DNA of 64,000 nt from Labilibaculum manganireducens. Lineage in GTDB: Bacteria > Bacteroidota > Bacteroidia > Bacteroidales > Marinifilaceae. Both the position numbers and the translations under genes were made by a program. A model generated the notes under the pieces. That model did no database searches, was not told the DNA's origin, and saw only the letters and a list, made by a program, of their open reading frames with translations. The stretch spans positions 124,001 through 188,000 of the forward strand of contig NZ_MVDE01000007.1 of assembly GCF_002843385.1 (NCBI RefSeq), read 5' to 3'. Shown here in pieces: positions 38,215 through 48,800 of the stretch (its first letter is position 1; every line of letters begins with the position of its first letter).

Positions 38215-39636
38215 ATGAAGTCATTACAATTTATCATACTCCTACTTTGCGGATTTGGCGCATTGGGGCAGAATAATTCTTCAATCCCTAAATTTACCTG
38301 GATGGAAAATGCAGGCAGCCATACTTTTCCGGATCAGAAAACCGTGTTTCGTGCTGAAGATTACGGGGCTGTTGGAGATGCACTTGTTTTAAACACCAAA
38401 GCCATTCAAAAAGCACTTGATGAAGCAGAAGCTGCCGGAGGAGGAACAGTAACGTTTAAACCCGGTGTTTATTTAACAGGATCGCTTTTTATCGGCAACA
38501 ACGTTAATTTCAACATTCCGAAAGGAACCATGCTGACCGGGAGTCAGAATCTGGAAGATTACAAACAAATTGATACCCGTGTTGCAGGAATTGAGATGAA
38601 ATGGCCGGCTGCACTCATTAATATTATTAACAAAAAGAATGCTGCCATTACAGGAAATGGAACAATTCACGGCAAAGGAAAAGTGTTTTGGGATAAATAC
38701 TGGAACATGCGCAGGGAATATGAACCCAAAGGACTTCGCTGGATTGTAGATTACGATTGTGAAAGACCTCGGGGAATACTAATATCTGATTCTGAAAACA
38801 TCACTATTGATGGGATTGTACTGTATCAGCCGGGCTTTTGGAGTCTTCATATTCTGTACTCGAAATACGTAACCGTTAATGATGTTACTATTAGTAACAA
38901 TATAGAGGGGCACGGACCAAGTACTGATGGTGTGGATATTGATTCCTCTTCGTTTATTTTGGTTCAAAACAGCAATATCAATTGCAATGATGATAACTTT
39001 TGTTTAAAAGCAGGACGCGACAGCGATGGTCTTCGGGTAAACCGGCCTTGTGAATACATTGTAATCAGAGATTGTTATGCAGGTATGGGAGCCGGACTTT
39101 TTACAATCGGGAGCGAAACATCAGGCAGCATCAGACATGTGGTTGCCTACAATTTAACAGCAGAAGGCACATCTTTTGGTTTACGTTTTAAGAGTACGAT
39201 TCAACGGGGAGGCAAAATCGAGGATATTCATTTGGCAAATATCACCATGAATAAGGTTAAATATCCTCTGTCTGTTGATTTGGACTGGAATCCGGCTTAC
39301 AGCACATCATTGCTTCCTGAAGAATACAAGAATAAAACACTGCCTGAGCATTGGAAAAAAATGCTGGCCTATGTTGATCCTAAGGATGGAACTCCAAAGT
39401 TCCAAAACATATCCTTCTCCAATATTAAAGCCACCGGAGCTAAACGCTGTATCAATGTTGTTGGAATTAAAAGCAGTACTATTGAAGACTTTAATTTCAG
39501 CAATGTAACAATACAAGGTGAAAATTCAGGTGCAATCAAATATGCCAAAAACTGGAAATGTGAACATTTTAAGATAAAATCAAACGATGATTTGCTCCTG
39601 GAAAACAACAAAAATATCAATCTTGAAAACAATTAA
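38215..39636 (+). CDS. Glycoside hydrolase family 28
   Basis: 473 residues with a signal peptide (MKSLQFIILLLCGFGALG). It is a beta-helix with FRAEDYGAVGDALVLNTKAI near the start and the GH28 active-site motifs STDGVDIDSS, NCNDDNFCLKAG and GSETSGSIRHV. The acidic residues expected for catalysis are present. In the RG-I pathway such enzymes remove terminal GalA. It differs clearly from the GH28 at 21131-22564, so the two probably have different linkage or chain-length preferences. Confidence 0.92.
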   Translation: MKSLQFIILLLCGFGALGQNNSSIPKFTWMENAGSHTFPDQKTVFRAEDYGAVGDALVLNTKAIQKALDEAEAAGGGTVTFKPGVYLTGSLFIGNNVNFNIPKGTMLTGSQNLEDYKQIDTRVAGIEMKWPAALINIINKKNAAITGNGTIHGKGKVFWDKYWNMRREYEPKGLRWIVDYDCERPRGILISDSENITIDGIVLYQPGFWSLHILYSKYVTVNDVTISNNIEGHGPSTDGVDIDSSSFILVQNSNINCNDDNFCLKAGRDSDGLRVNRPCEYIVIRDCYAGMGAGLFTIGSETSGSIRHVVAYNLTAEGTSFGLRFKSTIQRGGKIEDIHLANITMNKVKYPLSVDLDWNPAYSTSLLPEEYKNKTLPEHWKKMLAYVDPKDGTPKFQNISFSNIKATGAKRCINVVGIKSSTIEDFNFSNVTIQGENSGAIKYAKNWKCEHFKIKSNDDLLLENNKNINLENN

Positions 39637-39674
39637 ATTAGCTGAAAAGTTATATGTTGCAGGTTCTTGGGCAC

Positions 39675-39705
39675 AACTCATAACTCATAACTCATAACTC
39701 ATAAC
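39675..39705 (+). repeat. 7-bp microsatellite upstream of GH2
   Basis: AACTCAT occurs four times in perfect tandem, then AAC, about 43 bp before the GH2 start codon in the 111 bp gap after GH28. Copy number could vary by slippage and alter leader spacing. Confidence 0.9.
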
Positions 39706-39747
39706 ATTTCCAAGACAAGCTTAATATCAAACAATAATACATACCAC

Positions 39748-42576
39748 ATGAAACATCAACTCATTACCTACCTGCTTTTGTTAACCTGTTTCTGCGCAAC
39801 GGGACAGCAAACTGAACGGCAATATTTATCAGGAACTGGATTGGGAAATACTGTTACCTGGGATTTTTACTGCTCGGCTGGTCAAAACAGCCAAAAATGG
39901 AGTCAGATAGAAGTTCCTTCGCAATGGGAACTGCAGGGCTTTGGAGAATACACTTATGGCAGATGGTACAAGAAAAAGGGAGTTGAACCTTCGAAAGAAA
40001 CCGGCACCTACAAATACTCATTTAAGGTGCCAAAAAAATGGAGCGGACAACAAATTTCGATTGTTTTTGAAGGTGCCATGACGGATACCGAAGTATTCAT
40101 CAACGGAGAAAAAGCCGGAGATATGCACCAAGGCGAGTTTTATCGTTTTTCATACGATATTACCCATAAAATCACTACCGAAAAAAAGAATGATCTTAAG
40201 GTAATTGTTCACAAACACTCGGCAAACAACAGCATCAACAACGCCGAAAGAAAAGCCGATTGGTGGACTTTCGGCGGCATTTACCGTCCGGTTTATTTAG
40301 AGGCAAAACCTAAAACAGCAATGAATCATGTGGCATTGGATGCAAAAGCCGACGGGAGTTTACAGGCTGACATTGATTTGTCTGAGGAAATAAAATCAGG
40401 TAAAATTATTGCCAGCATTGAACCCTTAACAGGAAAAGGAAAATTTGCGTCTAAGACCATTCCATTGACTCAGAATGGCAAAAAACAACACATCAGCACA
40501 AAATGGGATGATGTTATCAGCTGGAATCCTGAGAATCCTCAACTTTACAAACTGCACCTAAAATTAATCGGCCAAAACAATAAAACTTTGCACGAGTGGT
40601 CGTCGAGAATTGGTTTTAGAACGGTTGAATTCAGGGCAAAAGATGGTATTTATGTGAATGATACCAAAATTGTAATGAAAGGGATCAACCGCCACTCATT
40701 TTATCCGGAAGGAGGACGAACCACCAATCGTGAAATCAGCAAAAGCGATGCTCTTTTACTAAAAGAAATGAACATTAATGCTGTTCGTTTTCACTACCCG
40801 CCGGATCAGCACTTTCTGGAAATGTGTGATTCAATCGGTTTGTTTGTGGTCGATGAATTGGCCGGATGGCAAAACTGTTACGACACCGAAGTGGGATCAA
40901 AACTGCAGAAAGAAATGCTGACACGCGATGTAAATCACCCATGTATTGTATTGTGGAGCAATGGCAATGAAGGAGGCTGGAACTACGATCTTGATCAGCA
41001 TTTTGCCGATTACGATCCTCAGAACCGACATGTAATTCACCCTTGGGCTGACTTTAATGGAATTGATGCCCACCACTACCCTGCCTACTTAACCGGGGTT
41101 GCACGATTGACCAACGGCTATAAAGTATTTATGCCAACCGAATTCATGCATGGAATGTATGATCAGGGACTTGGTGCAGGTTTAGAGGATTTTTGGGACA
41201 ACTGGACCTCTCACCCATTATTTGCAGGTGCTTTTATGTGGTCGTTTGCTGATAATGCTGTGAAACGTACTGATAAAAACGGCATTTTAGACTCTGACGA
41301 CTTTAGAGCTCCCGACGGTATTGTTGGGCCTTACCGGGAAAAAGAAGGCAGTGTATTTACCGTTCGTGAGGTTTGGGCTCCTATTCAGTTCAAAAAGCTA
41401 TACATCACCCCTTCGTTTAATGGTAAATTTACAGTATCGAACAAATTCCTTTATACCAATTTAAAGGACTGTAAAATGACTTATCAACTGTATAAAATTA
41501 ATTCTCCTTTAAAAGGATCTAAAAAAGAGATTTTAGGCAAGGGGATTGTTTCTCTTCCACAAATAGATCCTGGCGAAACAGGTTTTGCCAAAATGGAATT
41601 GCCGGCTGATTTCTTTGATGCAACGGTTTTAGAGATTGAAGCATTCGATCCTGCCGGGCATAAAATCTGCAACTGGAGCTGGCCTGTAAAATACGCCGGT
41701 GAATACTTCAAATTACAACATGCAGGTAAAACCGCAGATGGAGATGTAAAACTTACTGAAACGGACAGCATTACAACATTGGAAGCAAATGGAGTCTCTG
41801 TATCATTTAATCAGCAAAATGGTCAAATTTTACAGGTAAAAAACCAAAAAGGAATTGTTCCTTTTACCAATGGACCTGTTGCTGTAGGCATGAAAATTCA
41901 ATACAAAGAATGCTATGCAAAACAAAATCTGCACAGCGCTCAGTTTGTTGCCAAATATCTGGGTGGTATCGATTCTATTGTTTGGACAATGGATGCAAAA
42001 GGACTTTTAAATATGAATGCTGTTATGCTGAACAGAGCTGGCGGAGGCAAAGGCTTTGACGATGCATTTACCGACAATGAAATAAATAATTTTGGTTTGA
42101 CCTTCTCGTACCCCGAAAAAATAGTGAAAGGAATGAAATGGTTTGGCCGTGGTCCTTACCGGGTTTGGAAAAACAGAGTAAAAGGAACCAATTATGATCT
42201 TTGGCAAAAAGATTACAACAACACAATTACCGGAGAAAGTGAATACGGATTAACTTATCCTGAATTCAAAGGCTTTCATGCCAATTTATATTGGGCTGCC
42301 ATACAGTCTGATGAGGCTCCATTTACGGTATATTCTGAAAGCGACGGCGTATTCTTACGAATGCTGACCCCCGAAGAACCCAAAGGAAGAATGGAAGGAA
42401 GACACACAATGCCGGTCTTCCCGTTGGGTGATATCTCATTTTTATACGATATTCCAGCAATTCAATCTTTCAAACCAATATCCATGCAGGGACCTCACAG
42501 TCAGCCGGGAAATATCCGGATAAAAGTAGGTGACGAAGGAATTAGAATGATATTGGATTTTGATTTTAAAGAATAG
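39748..42576 (+). CDS. GH2 beta-galactosidase-like enzyme
   Basis: 942 residues with a signal peptide (LITYLLLLTCFCATG). It has the sugar-binding sandwich (WSQIEVPSQWELQGFGEYTY, GGIYRPVYLEAKP), the immunoglobulin-like domain, the TIM barrel with KGINRHSFYPEGGRTTNREI, the acid/base region LWSNGNEGGW and nucleophile candidate MPTEFMHGMYD, and a C-terminal galactosidase small-chain-like domain (GRGPYRVWKNRVKGTNYDLW). Expected activity is exo-beta-galactosidase on galactan or arabinogalactan side chains of RG-I; beta-glucuronidase is less likely. Last gene of the operon, followed by a terminator. Confidence 0.9.
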   Translation: MKHQLITYLLLLTCFCATGQQTERQYLSGTGLGNTVTWDFYCSAGQNSQKWSQIEVPSQWELQGFGEYTYGRWYKKKGVEPSKETGTYKYSFKVPKKWSGQQISIVFEGAMTDTEVFINGEKAGDMHQGEFYRFSYDITHKITTEKKNDLKVIVHKHSANNSINNAERKADWWTFGGIYRPVYLEAKPKTAMNHVALDAKADGSLQADIDLSEEIKSGKIIASIEPLTGKGKFASKTIPLTQNGKKQHISTKWDDVISWNPENPQLYKLHLKLIGQNNKTLHEWSSRIGFRTVEFRAKDGIYVNDTKIVMKGINRHSFYPEGGRTTNREISKSDALLLKEMNINAVRFHYPPDQHFLEMCDSIGLFVVDELAGWQNCYDTEVGSKLQKEMLTRDVNHPCIVLWSNGNEGGWNYDLDQHFADYDPQNRHVIHPWADFNGIDAHHYPAYLTGVARLTNGYKVFMPTEFMHGMYDQGLGAGLEDFWDNWTSHPLFAGAFMWSFADNAVKRTDKNGILDSDDFRAPDGIVGPYREKEGSVFTVREVWAPIQFKKLYITPSFNGKFTVSNKFLYTNLKDCKMTYQLYKINSPLKGSKKEILGKGIVSLPQIDPGETGFAKMELPADFFDATVLEIEAFDPAGHKICNWSWPVKYAGEYFKLQHAGKTADGDVKLTETDSITTLEANGVSVSFNQQNGQILQVKNQKGIVPFTNGPVAVGMKIQYKECYAKQNLHSAQFVAKYLGGIDSIVWTMDAKGLLNMNAVMLNRAGGGKGFDDAFTDNEINNFGLTFSYPEKIVKGMKWFGRGPYRVWKNRVKGTNYDLWQKDYNNTITGESEYGLTYPEFKGFHANLYWAAIQSDEAPFTVYSESDGVFLRMLTPEEPKGRMEGRHTMPVFPLGDISFLYDIPAIQSFKPISMQGPHSQPGNIRIKVGDEGIRMILDFDFKE

Positions 42577-42602
42577 TAGTCAATCCATTTTGTAATGTTT
42601 AT

Positions 42603-42638
42603 GAGGCTGTCTTATTAAAAGGCAGCCTCTTTTTTTAT
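42603..42638 (+). terminator. Rho-independent terminator of the RG-I operon
   Basis: GAGGCTGTC/GGCAGCCTC forms a stem (with one G-T pair) followed by TTTTTTTATAG, 26 bp after the GH2 stop. Confidence 0.82.
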
Positions 42639-42650
42639 AGTTTTTCCTTC

Positions 42651-42765
42651 GACAGTCATTGGTATAGTACCACGACTGTTGTTGGTACAGTACCACGACG
42701 GTTACCGGTATAGTACCACGACGGTTGTTGGTACAGTACCACGACGGTTACCGGTATAGTACTAC
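42651..42765. repeat. Five 23-bp tandem repeats with alternating variants
   Basis: Consecutive 23-bp units of the form GACNGTTNNNGGTANAGTACCAC. Units 3 and 5 share GTTACCGGTATAG and units 2 and 4 share GTTGTTGGTACAG, giving a superimposed 46-bp period. Each unit contains the near palindrome GGTACAGTACC. The rest of 42577-43235 holds no gene that I can support; a small palindrome CACACTTAAGTGTG lies at 42940-42953. Confidence 0.92.
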
Positions 42766-43111
42766 GACTGCAGCGGTCGTGGCAAATACTACCCCTTCTT
42801 TCTCTCCTCTTTACACAAATAGTTGCAGGGCTCGTTTTTATGCGCCATGCATTTTCGGCATTTTTTAAATAGCTTTTGTTTTAACTCGACGCTTTAGTAA
42901 GACCGGGAAGTTGAGAATTTGTTCGAAAATCGCCCTGCCACACTTAAGTGTGAGATAAATAAGGAAGTTATTTTAAAAGCATCCTTGATTTTTTTTATTC
43001 ACGATTTTAATTTTTAGGATGTTCTTGGTCTCACTTTGTTCGGCAGCTTCGCTTTTTAAATCAAGCAAAAAAAATGAAGTCGGGTTTGGGCGGATAGCTC
43101 AATACAAAAAA

Positions 43112-43153
43112 AAGAGCGACAGATCGGCTGTAAAAGCTGTAGTTCTGTCGCTT
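43112..43153 (-). terminator. Terminator downstream of the GH115 gene
   Basis: On the minus strand AGCGACAGA...TCTGTCGCT with inner pairing CTACAGC/GCCG-type bases forms a long hairpin followed directly by CTTTTTTTT. It lies about 85 bp after the GH115 stop. Confidence 0.78.
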
Positions 43154-43235
43154 AATTTTGCTGAGAAATAATTGATCCGTGCACGCATAGATTCATATGC
43201 TGTAAAAGACTTGCTGCTTCCTGTTTCGCTCAGAG

Positions 43236-45725
43236 TTAATTCGTCTTATTCGGAATTTCATAATAAGCAGGATAAGCTTCCTGCTTAACCGCCAATTGAT
43301 CGATCACGATACCCGTTTGATTTACAAATATCTTTACTTGATGCCTGCCTGTATTTGTTATATCAAGCTTACTTTTAACCGATACAAAGTTCCGCAATAC
43401 ATTTGTTTTCCATTCATTGCTGCGGCCTTTGGTATTTAACGGGTAAACTTCAGGCTTATTTTCATCAAACTGAACCCTTAACTCATGGTTGAAATTGTTA
43501 GAATGAGTTGGCAAACATCTAATTTCGATTTCATATTCTCCCGGCTGATCATTCTCAAACTCATATTCAACAAAGGGCAACTCCCCTTTAAAAGTATGAA
43601 TTGATAACGGATAAAGGGTAATTGCAGCATCGCTGCTGCCTAAACCATCAATGCTTTGCCAGTTATAATCATTCCTACCTCTGCAATTGGTATAATCCTT
43701 TGCCTGAATAAAAACAGGTTTTATATCTAACTGATAATGCATTGTGTCTTTCATAACTGTTTCAGCACTAAAATCAGGCATTGCAAAAACCGGTAAATTT
43801 CGTGGGGCAGCACTCATCATTCCGTTCCATTTCCCCGAAAGCATGCCTTTGTTATAATAATTTGTTAGTTCTTCAATTTTGTGATAAGCATCCTGCGACC
43901 TGCTCTGATATATTGCTTTATCATCTTCATCAGCAATGCAATCAGCCAGTTGTGCATACAAAAACTTGTGATTGATTAAAGCAGCACCTTTAACAGGATA
44001 TTCAACCAATTGGAAAAAGGCATCCAGCAGATTTGTACTGACGGACTGTTTTACACGATCTGCCTTATCAACCAATTGCTGATAATCATCAATTCGCCGC
44101 TGTAACTCATTATCATTGGCATCGGTACTGAAGGCTGACAAATGAGTTTTGGTGGTTGGTTCCGTTTGACTCCAGCCCATGAATTCGGGTTTGCGCAAAA
44201 ATGCCAAACGGTAATATTCCTGCATTACATCAGCAATACCATCCGCATTTTCAACGCCAAAATCGCGTGCACAACAAGCCCTTAAATGATCCTTAACGCC
44301 TGATGAATTGATACTGTTGATATCCCAGGCCAAATCAAGAAAAAATTCGGTGTTGTACTCTGCCGGTTTAATGTCACCTACATTTGCAATCCATATCTTT
44401 TTGGCTCCGTTTTGATAGGCACGGGTCATTTCGTACCAAATAAGACCTGGTTGTGTTGTGCTCAACCACAAATAATCATGAGGCCGTCCCCAGTAGCTAA
44501 GGTGATAATATACACCTGCTCCGCCGGAACGTTTTTGTTCCTCCCTGCTGCTCAATCTTCGGATGTAACCATAATTATCATCGCACCACATCAAACTAAT
44601 ATCGTCAGGCACCTGCAATCCGGCGTTATACAAATCCAGCACTTCTTTGTAAGGCACCAGTACCTGAGGAATCTCTTCCACTGATTTCTCTAAGGCAGTT
44701 GCTAACATATCTCTCTGATCCTTAATTATGGTATGCATCATATCAATCATTTCTTCCTGACTCGATGCGCCTTCCATTTTAGAATCATGAATTCCCCTCA
44801 TGCCCATTGAATACAGACATTCATTGCCCGCATTTTTTGTCTCTTTTACCCGATCCTGCCAATATTGCTGTACATTTTTACTATTGCTGAAATAATTAAA
44901 CGCCCCATTCTTTTGCTGATCCCATTCCCTGACATTATTCCGAAGCATTGGTTCCGCATGGCTCGAACCCAGTACAATATGGTATTTCCCAGCCATTTCT
45001 TTACTGCCTTCGGTGGCAAAGAATGGTTTTGTGCAATGATGCATCGCCGGCCAAATGGTATTTGCCTTTAAACGCAGCAGCAGCTGAAAAATCTTTTCAT
45101 ACGTTTTAGGCCCGATATCGCCGGTTTCCGGTTCAAATGTTTTTGCCGCCCAAGGCTGAAGTCCCCAGTCTTCATCGTTTAAAAAAATGCCCCTGAATTT
45201 CACCGACGGAGATTGCAAAATACCTTCCGAAGGCAAAGTAAGATTTACAACATCCCGTGGCAGCGGTTTTACATCAGCCCACCAATTCCATGGCGAAATA
45301 CCTATCCGTTCAGCCATATCAAAAAGTCCGTAAACCGTTCCCCGGATATCGCTTCCAACAATAAATAATTTTCCGCGGTCCTGCTTGATCAGAAACTGCT
45401 CCCAGACATCTTTCCAGTCTTTATCTTCAATAAACTTTTCATTTTTTAATAACTCATCAGTATACAAACCTACTATGATCGAATTCCCCCCTATTTCTGT
45501 TTCGGGAAGTTCATTCGCCTCTTTTATAAGCAATTTTGTTCCTGTAATACTTTCAACAGACTGAGCAACATCCTTAACAGCCCAGCGAAGTAAGGAATCG
45601 CATTGTCCGCTCACGTAGATAGTTGTTGTGGAGGAAGATCCTGCAATGGTGTAAAAGTCCGTCTTTTTTTGTTGACAGGATAGTACCGAAATCAGTACAA
45701 CTACCGCATATAAAATTTTATTCAT
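43236..45725 (-). CDS. GH115-like alpha-glucuronidase lipoprotein
   Basis: 829 residues from the ATG at 45725, chosen because it opens a lipoprotein signal (MNKILYAVVVLISVLSC). N-terminal domain, then KFRGIFLNDEDWGLQPWA, LLLRLKANTIWPAMHHCTKP, MWCDDNYGYIRRLSSREEQ and GVYYHLSYWGRPHDYLW, all characteristic of GH115, plus a C-terminal beta-sandwich. GH115 enzymes remove alpha-1,2-linked (4-O-methyl) glucuronic acid from xylan or related glucuronate from arabinogalactan. In an RG-I locus the target could be glucuronate on side chains. It is transcribed toward a strong terminator, 102 bp after HTCS 2. Confidence 0.92.
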   Translation of the reverse strand: MNKILYAVVVLISVLSCQQKKTDFYTIAGSSSTTTIYVSGQCDSLLRWAVKDVAQSVESITGTKLLIKEANELPETEIGGNSIIVGLYTDELLKNEKFIEDKDWKDVWEQFLIKQDRGKLFIVGSDIRGTVYGLFDMAERIGISPWNWWADVKPLPRDVVNLTLPSEGILQSPSVKFRGIFLNDEDWGLQPWAAKTFEPETGDIGPKTYEKIFQLLLRLKANTIWPAMHHCTKPFFATEGSKEMAGKYHIVLGSSHAEPMLRNNVREWDQQKNGAFNYFSNSKNVQQYWQDRVKETKNAGNECLYSMGMRGIHDSKMEGASSQEEMIDMMHTIIKDQRDMLATALEKSVEEIPQVLVPYKEVLDLYNAGLQVPDDISLMWCDDNYGYIRRLSSREEQKRSGGAGVYYHLSYWGRPHDYLWLSTTQPGLIWYEMTRAYQNGAKKIWIANVGDIKPAEYNTEFFLDLAWDINSINSSGVKDHLRACCARDFGVENADGIADVMQEYYRLAFLRKPEFMGWSQTEPTTKTHLSAFSTDANDNELQRRIDDYQQLVDKADRVKQSVSTNLLDAFFQLVEYPVKGAALINHKFLYAQLADCIADEDDKAIYQSRSQDAYHKIEELTNYYNKGMLSGKWNGMMSAAPRNLPVFAMPDFSAETVMKDTMHYQLDIKPVFIQAKDYTNCRGRNDYNWQSIDGLGSSDAAITLYPLSIHTFKGELPFVEYEFENDQPGEYEIEIRCLPTHSNNFNHELRVQFDENKPEVYPLNTKGRSNEWKTNVLRNFVSVKSKLDITNTGRHQVKIFVNQTGIVIDQLAVKQEAYPAYYEIPNKTN

Positions 45726-45826
45726 AAAGCATAAATATTGTATCAAAAGATTTTCCGAAGATAATTCTCACCCTATGGATTTACCAGTAAAATCGTACTC
45801 TAAGCATGTAATTTCAGCTATAATCT

Positions 45827-48800
45827 TTACTTTCCATATTTTGAAGGAGCACAGCCAAACTGTGCCTTAAAACACTTACTAAAATAGAATGGATCTTCAA
45901 TTCCTACCTGCCAGGAAACCTCAGATACATTGTACTTATCTTCAATGATTAGCTCGGCAGCTCTCTTCATTCTTTTTATTTTAATCAATTCATTAGGCGA
46001 ATACCCAGTGAGGCCTTTCACCTTTTTATAAAATATGGTTCGGGTTTGTCCTGCCAGTTCTGTAAACTCAGTTACAGTAAAGCTTGGCTCGGCAAGATGC
46101 TTATCGATAATTTCATTAATTAAATCGTAAAATGCCTGATCTTTATTCCCCTGACTTAACAATCCTTTTTTAACCTCAATATCAACAGAAAAACGTTTTC
46201 TAAGCCTCTCCCGCTGATCAATTAAAGAATACACCCGGGATAGTAAATATTTAAAACTAAAAGGTTTCATAATATACTCATCGGCACCACATTCGCTTCC
46301 TTGCAGCTTAATGGTATCTGAGGACATGGCAGTCAGTAAAATAATTGGAATGTGACTTGTTTCAAAATTATCTTTCAGCCTTCGGGTTACTTCCAAGCCA
46401 TCCATTTGCGGCATTTTTACATCGCAGATTATCAATGTTGGGTTCAATTCAATTGCTTTATCCAATCCTTCTTTACCATCTGCAGCCAACTCAATATCAA
46501 AATGATGCTGCAATTCGTCTTTCAAATACTCCCTAATATCATAATTGTCATCGATAACCAATATTTTCCAATGATGCGGATTAACGGGTCTTTGAATAAC
46601 GTGATCCTCATTGTGCTCCGCCTGAACCACTTCTTTATCAGCGGCATCTACAACATCTAAAAATTTAACATCGCTGTACACTTCTTTTTTAGAAGGTAAT
46701 TCAACCGTAAAAATAGAACCTCCCTCTGGATTTGGGCTGTATTTCACTTTGCCCTTGTGAGTTTCAGTGAATTCTTTCACCAACTCTAAACCAATTCCGG
46801 TTCCTTCTGCCGAAGTATTCAACTTCATAAAACGGCCAAAAAGAAACTCCCTTTTTTCCTTGGGAATACCAACTCCTGTATCAATCACACTTATTATGCA
46901 ATTCCCGCTATGAGCATCCCTAACTACTCTGCAGGTAATCTTTCCTTTTGCAGGAGTAAACTTAAAGGCGTTGGAAAGCAGATTAAACAATATTTTCTCA
47001 ACTTTATTTCTATCGATATAAAAATCCCATTTCCCATTGATCCCTTCGAACTGGTATTCTATATTTTTTTGAAACGCTATTTCTTTAAAAGCATAGTACG
47101 CATTACGGGTAAAATCTGAGATATCCGTCATCTCCAGATTTAGAGTCAATACATTGTTCTGCAGTTTGCGGAATTCCAACAGCTGATCAATCAATCGCGA
47201 CATTTGAGTCGTATTGCGATTAAGCAAGCTGACATTTTTAGAGACTTCGGCAGGAAGCTCTTTCATATCATTCATTCTTTCAACAGCTCCTTTAATTAAA
47301 GTAAGCGGCGTTCTGAATTCATGTGATATATTCGTGAAAAAGCGCAGTTTATAATCCGTTAACTGTTTTTCCATTTTAACAGCATTATTAAGCGAACTGA
47401 TTCGCAATAAAAAACGAATAATTACAAATGCTATTCCCAGAATTATTAGAATATACAAAGCTATTGCATAATTCGTTCTCCATACAGGAGGTAAAACAGT
47501 AATTTGAAACGTTCTTATCTCATTATTCCATTCGCCGTCAGCATTAGCTCCTTTTACCTGAAACTTATAATTGCCACTGGGCATATTTTTATAGGTAGCC
47601 CAATTGTTGCTGTTTGGAGAACTCCAATATTGATCGTAAGGCTCCAGATTGTATGTATATTTATTTCTTGAAGGGTCTGTTATATCTAAACAGGCAAAAT
47701 TAAGTGTAAAAGTATTTTGATCATGTTCCAGCACAATCTTATCTGTAATACTTATTGACTCTTTTAACGGTGAATCAGCCTGCCCCGCTTCAATTCGCTG
47801 ATCATTCACAAAAAAATCGGTGAACTGAACCAAAGGAACTGTTTGATTGACAACAATGCTGGCAGGATTCAGTACTAACATGCCATCTAAAGTTCCCCAC
47901 AGCATTTCGCCGTCTTCTTTTAATAAACAGGCATTCTCATTATAAAAATCGCCGTACGTACTGTTCGAAAACTGATAAGTTAAAAAGGCATTCTTCCCTT
48001 TTTCTATATGCGTTAAACCACTTTCTGTACTTACCCAAAGTACACTATCCTTACTTTCCAAAATGGAGGTAATAATATCTGACGGAAGTCCCTCCTTTTT
48101 TGTGTATTTTACGAAAGAACCCTGTTTATCAGGACTGTCAGCATCAAATAAATTCAATCCCCCGCCAGCAGTTCCAATCCACAATTCGCCTCTGCTATCT
48201 TCAAAAATCGCTTTTACGTCATTACAGTTTAAACCTTCCGGATGTCCTGGATTGTATGTATAAATTGTATATACATTCTGATCCTTAATGAATTCCTCCG
48301 GCTGGAAACAGATCAATCCTTCGTAAGTACCTACCCAAATAAGTCCCTTTTTATCCTCCAGTAAACATCTTACAAAACTGATATTCCCTTTGTTATTTAA
48401 ATAATGATTAAACCGAAAACGGTTCCCCGATTCCTCTACCAAATCAATACCTCCGCCAAAGGATGCAATCCAAATTCTTTTCTCTGAGTCTTGTATGATA
48501 TCAAATATGGAATTACTGCACAAACTATTGACTTTTTCTTCCTCATTAACAAAATGTTGATATTGCTGATACGATTTTTTATCGTATATATACACACCAT
48601 TTCCTTTGGTACCTACCCAAATCCGTCCTTTGTCATCTTCAACTATGGTATAGGGATTAATGTTTTTCTCAATTCGTTTCTGATTTTTTAGCTGATCATC
48701 ATATATATACAGACTGCCATTTTTTGTACCCAACCATATCTTACCGTCTGAGTCTTTAAAAATCACCTTCACATTGTTACTTGCAACAATAGATTCATCC

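Noticed and set aside
42577-43235. Possible small gene or non-coding RNA between GH2 and GH115
   Set aside because: No frame with a plausible protein; only terminators, tandem repeats and short palindromes are visible.
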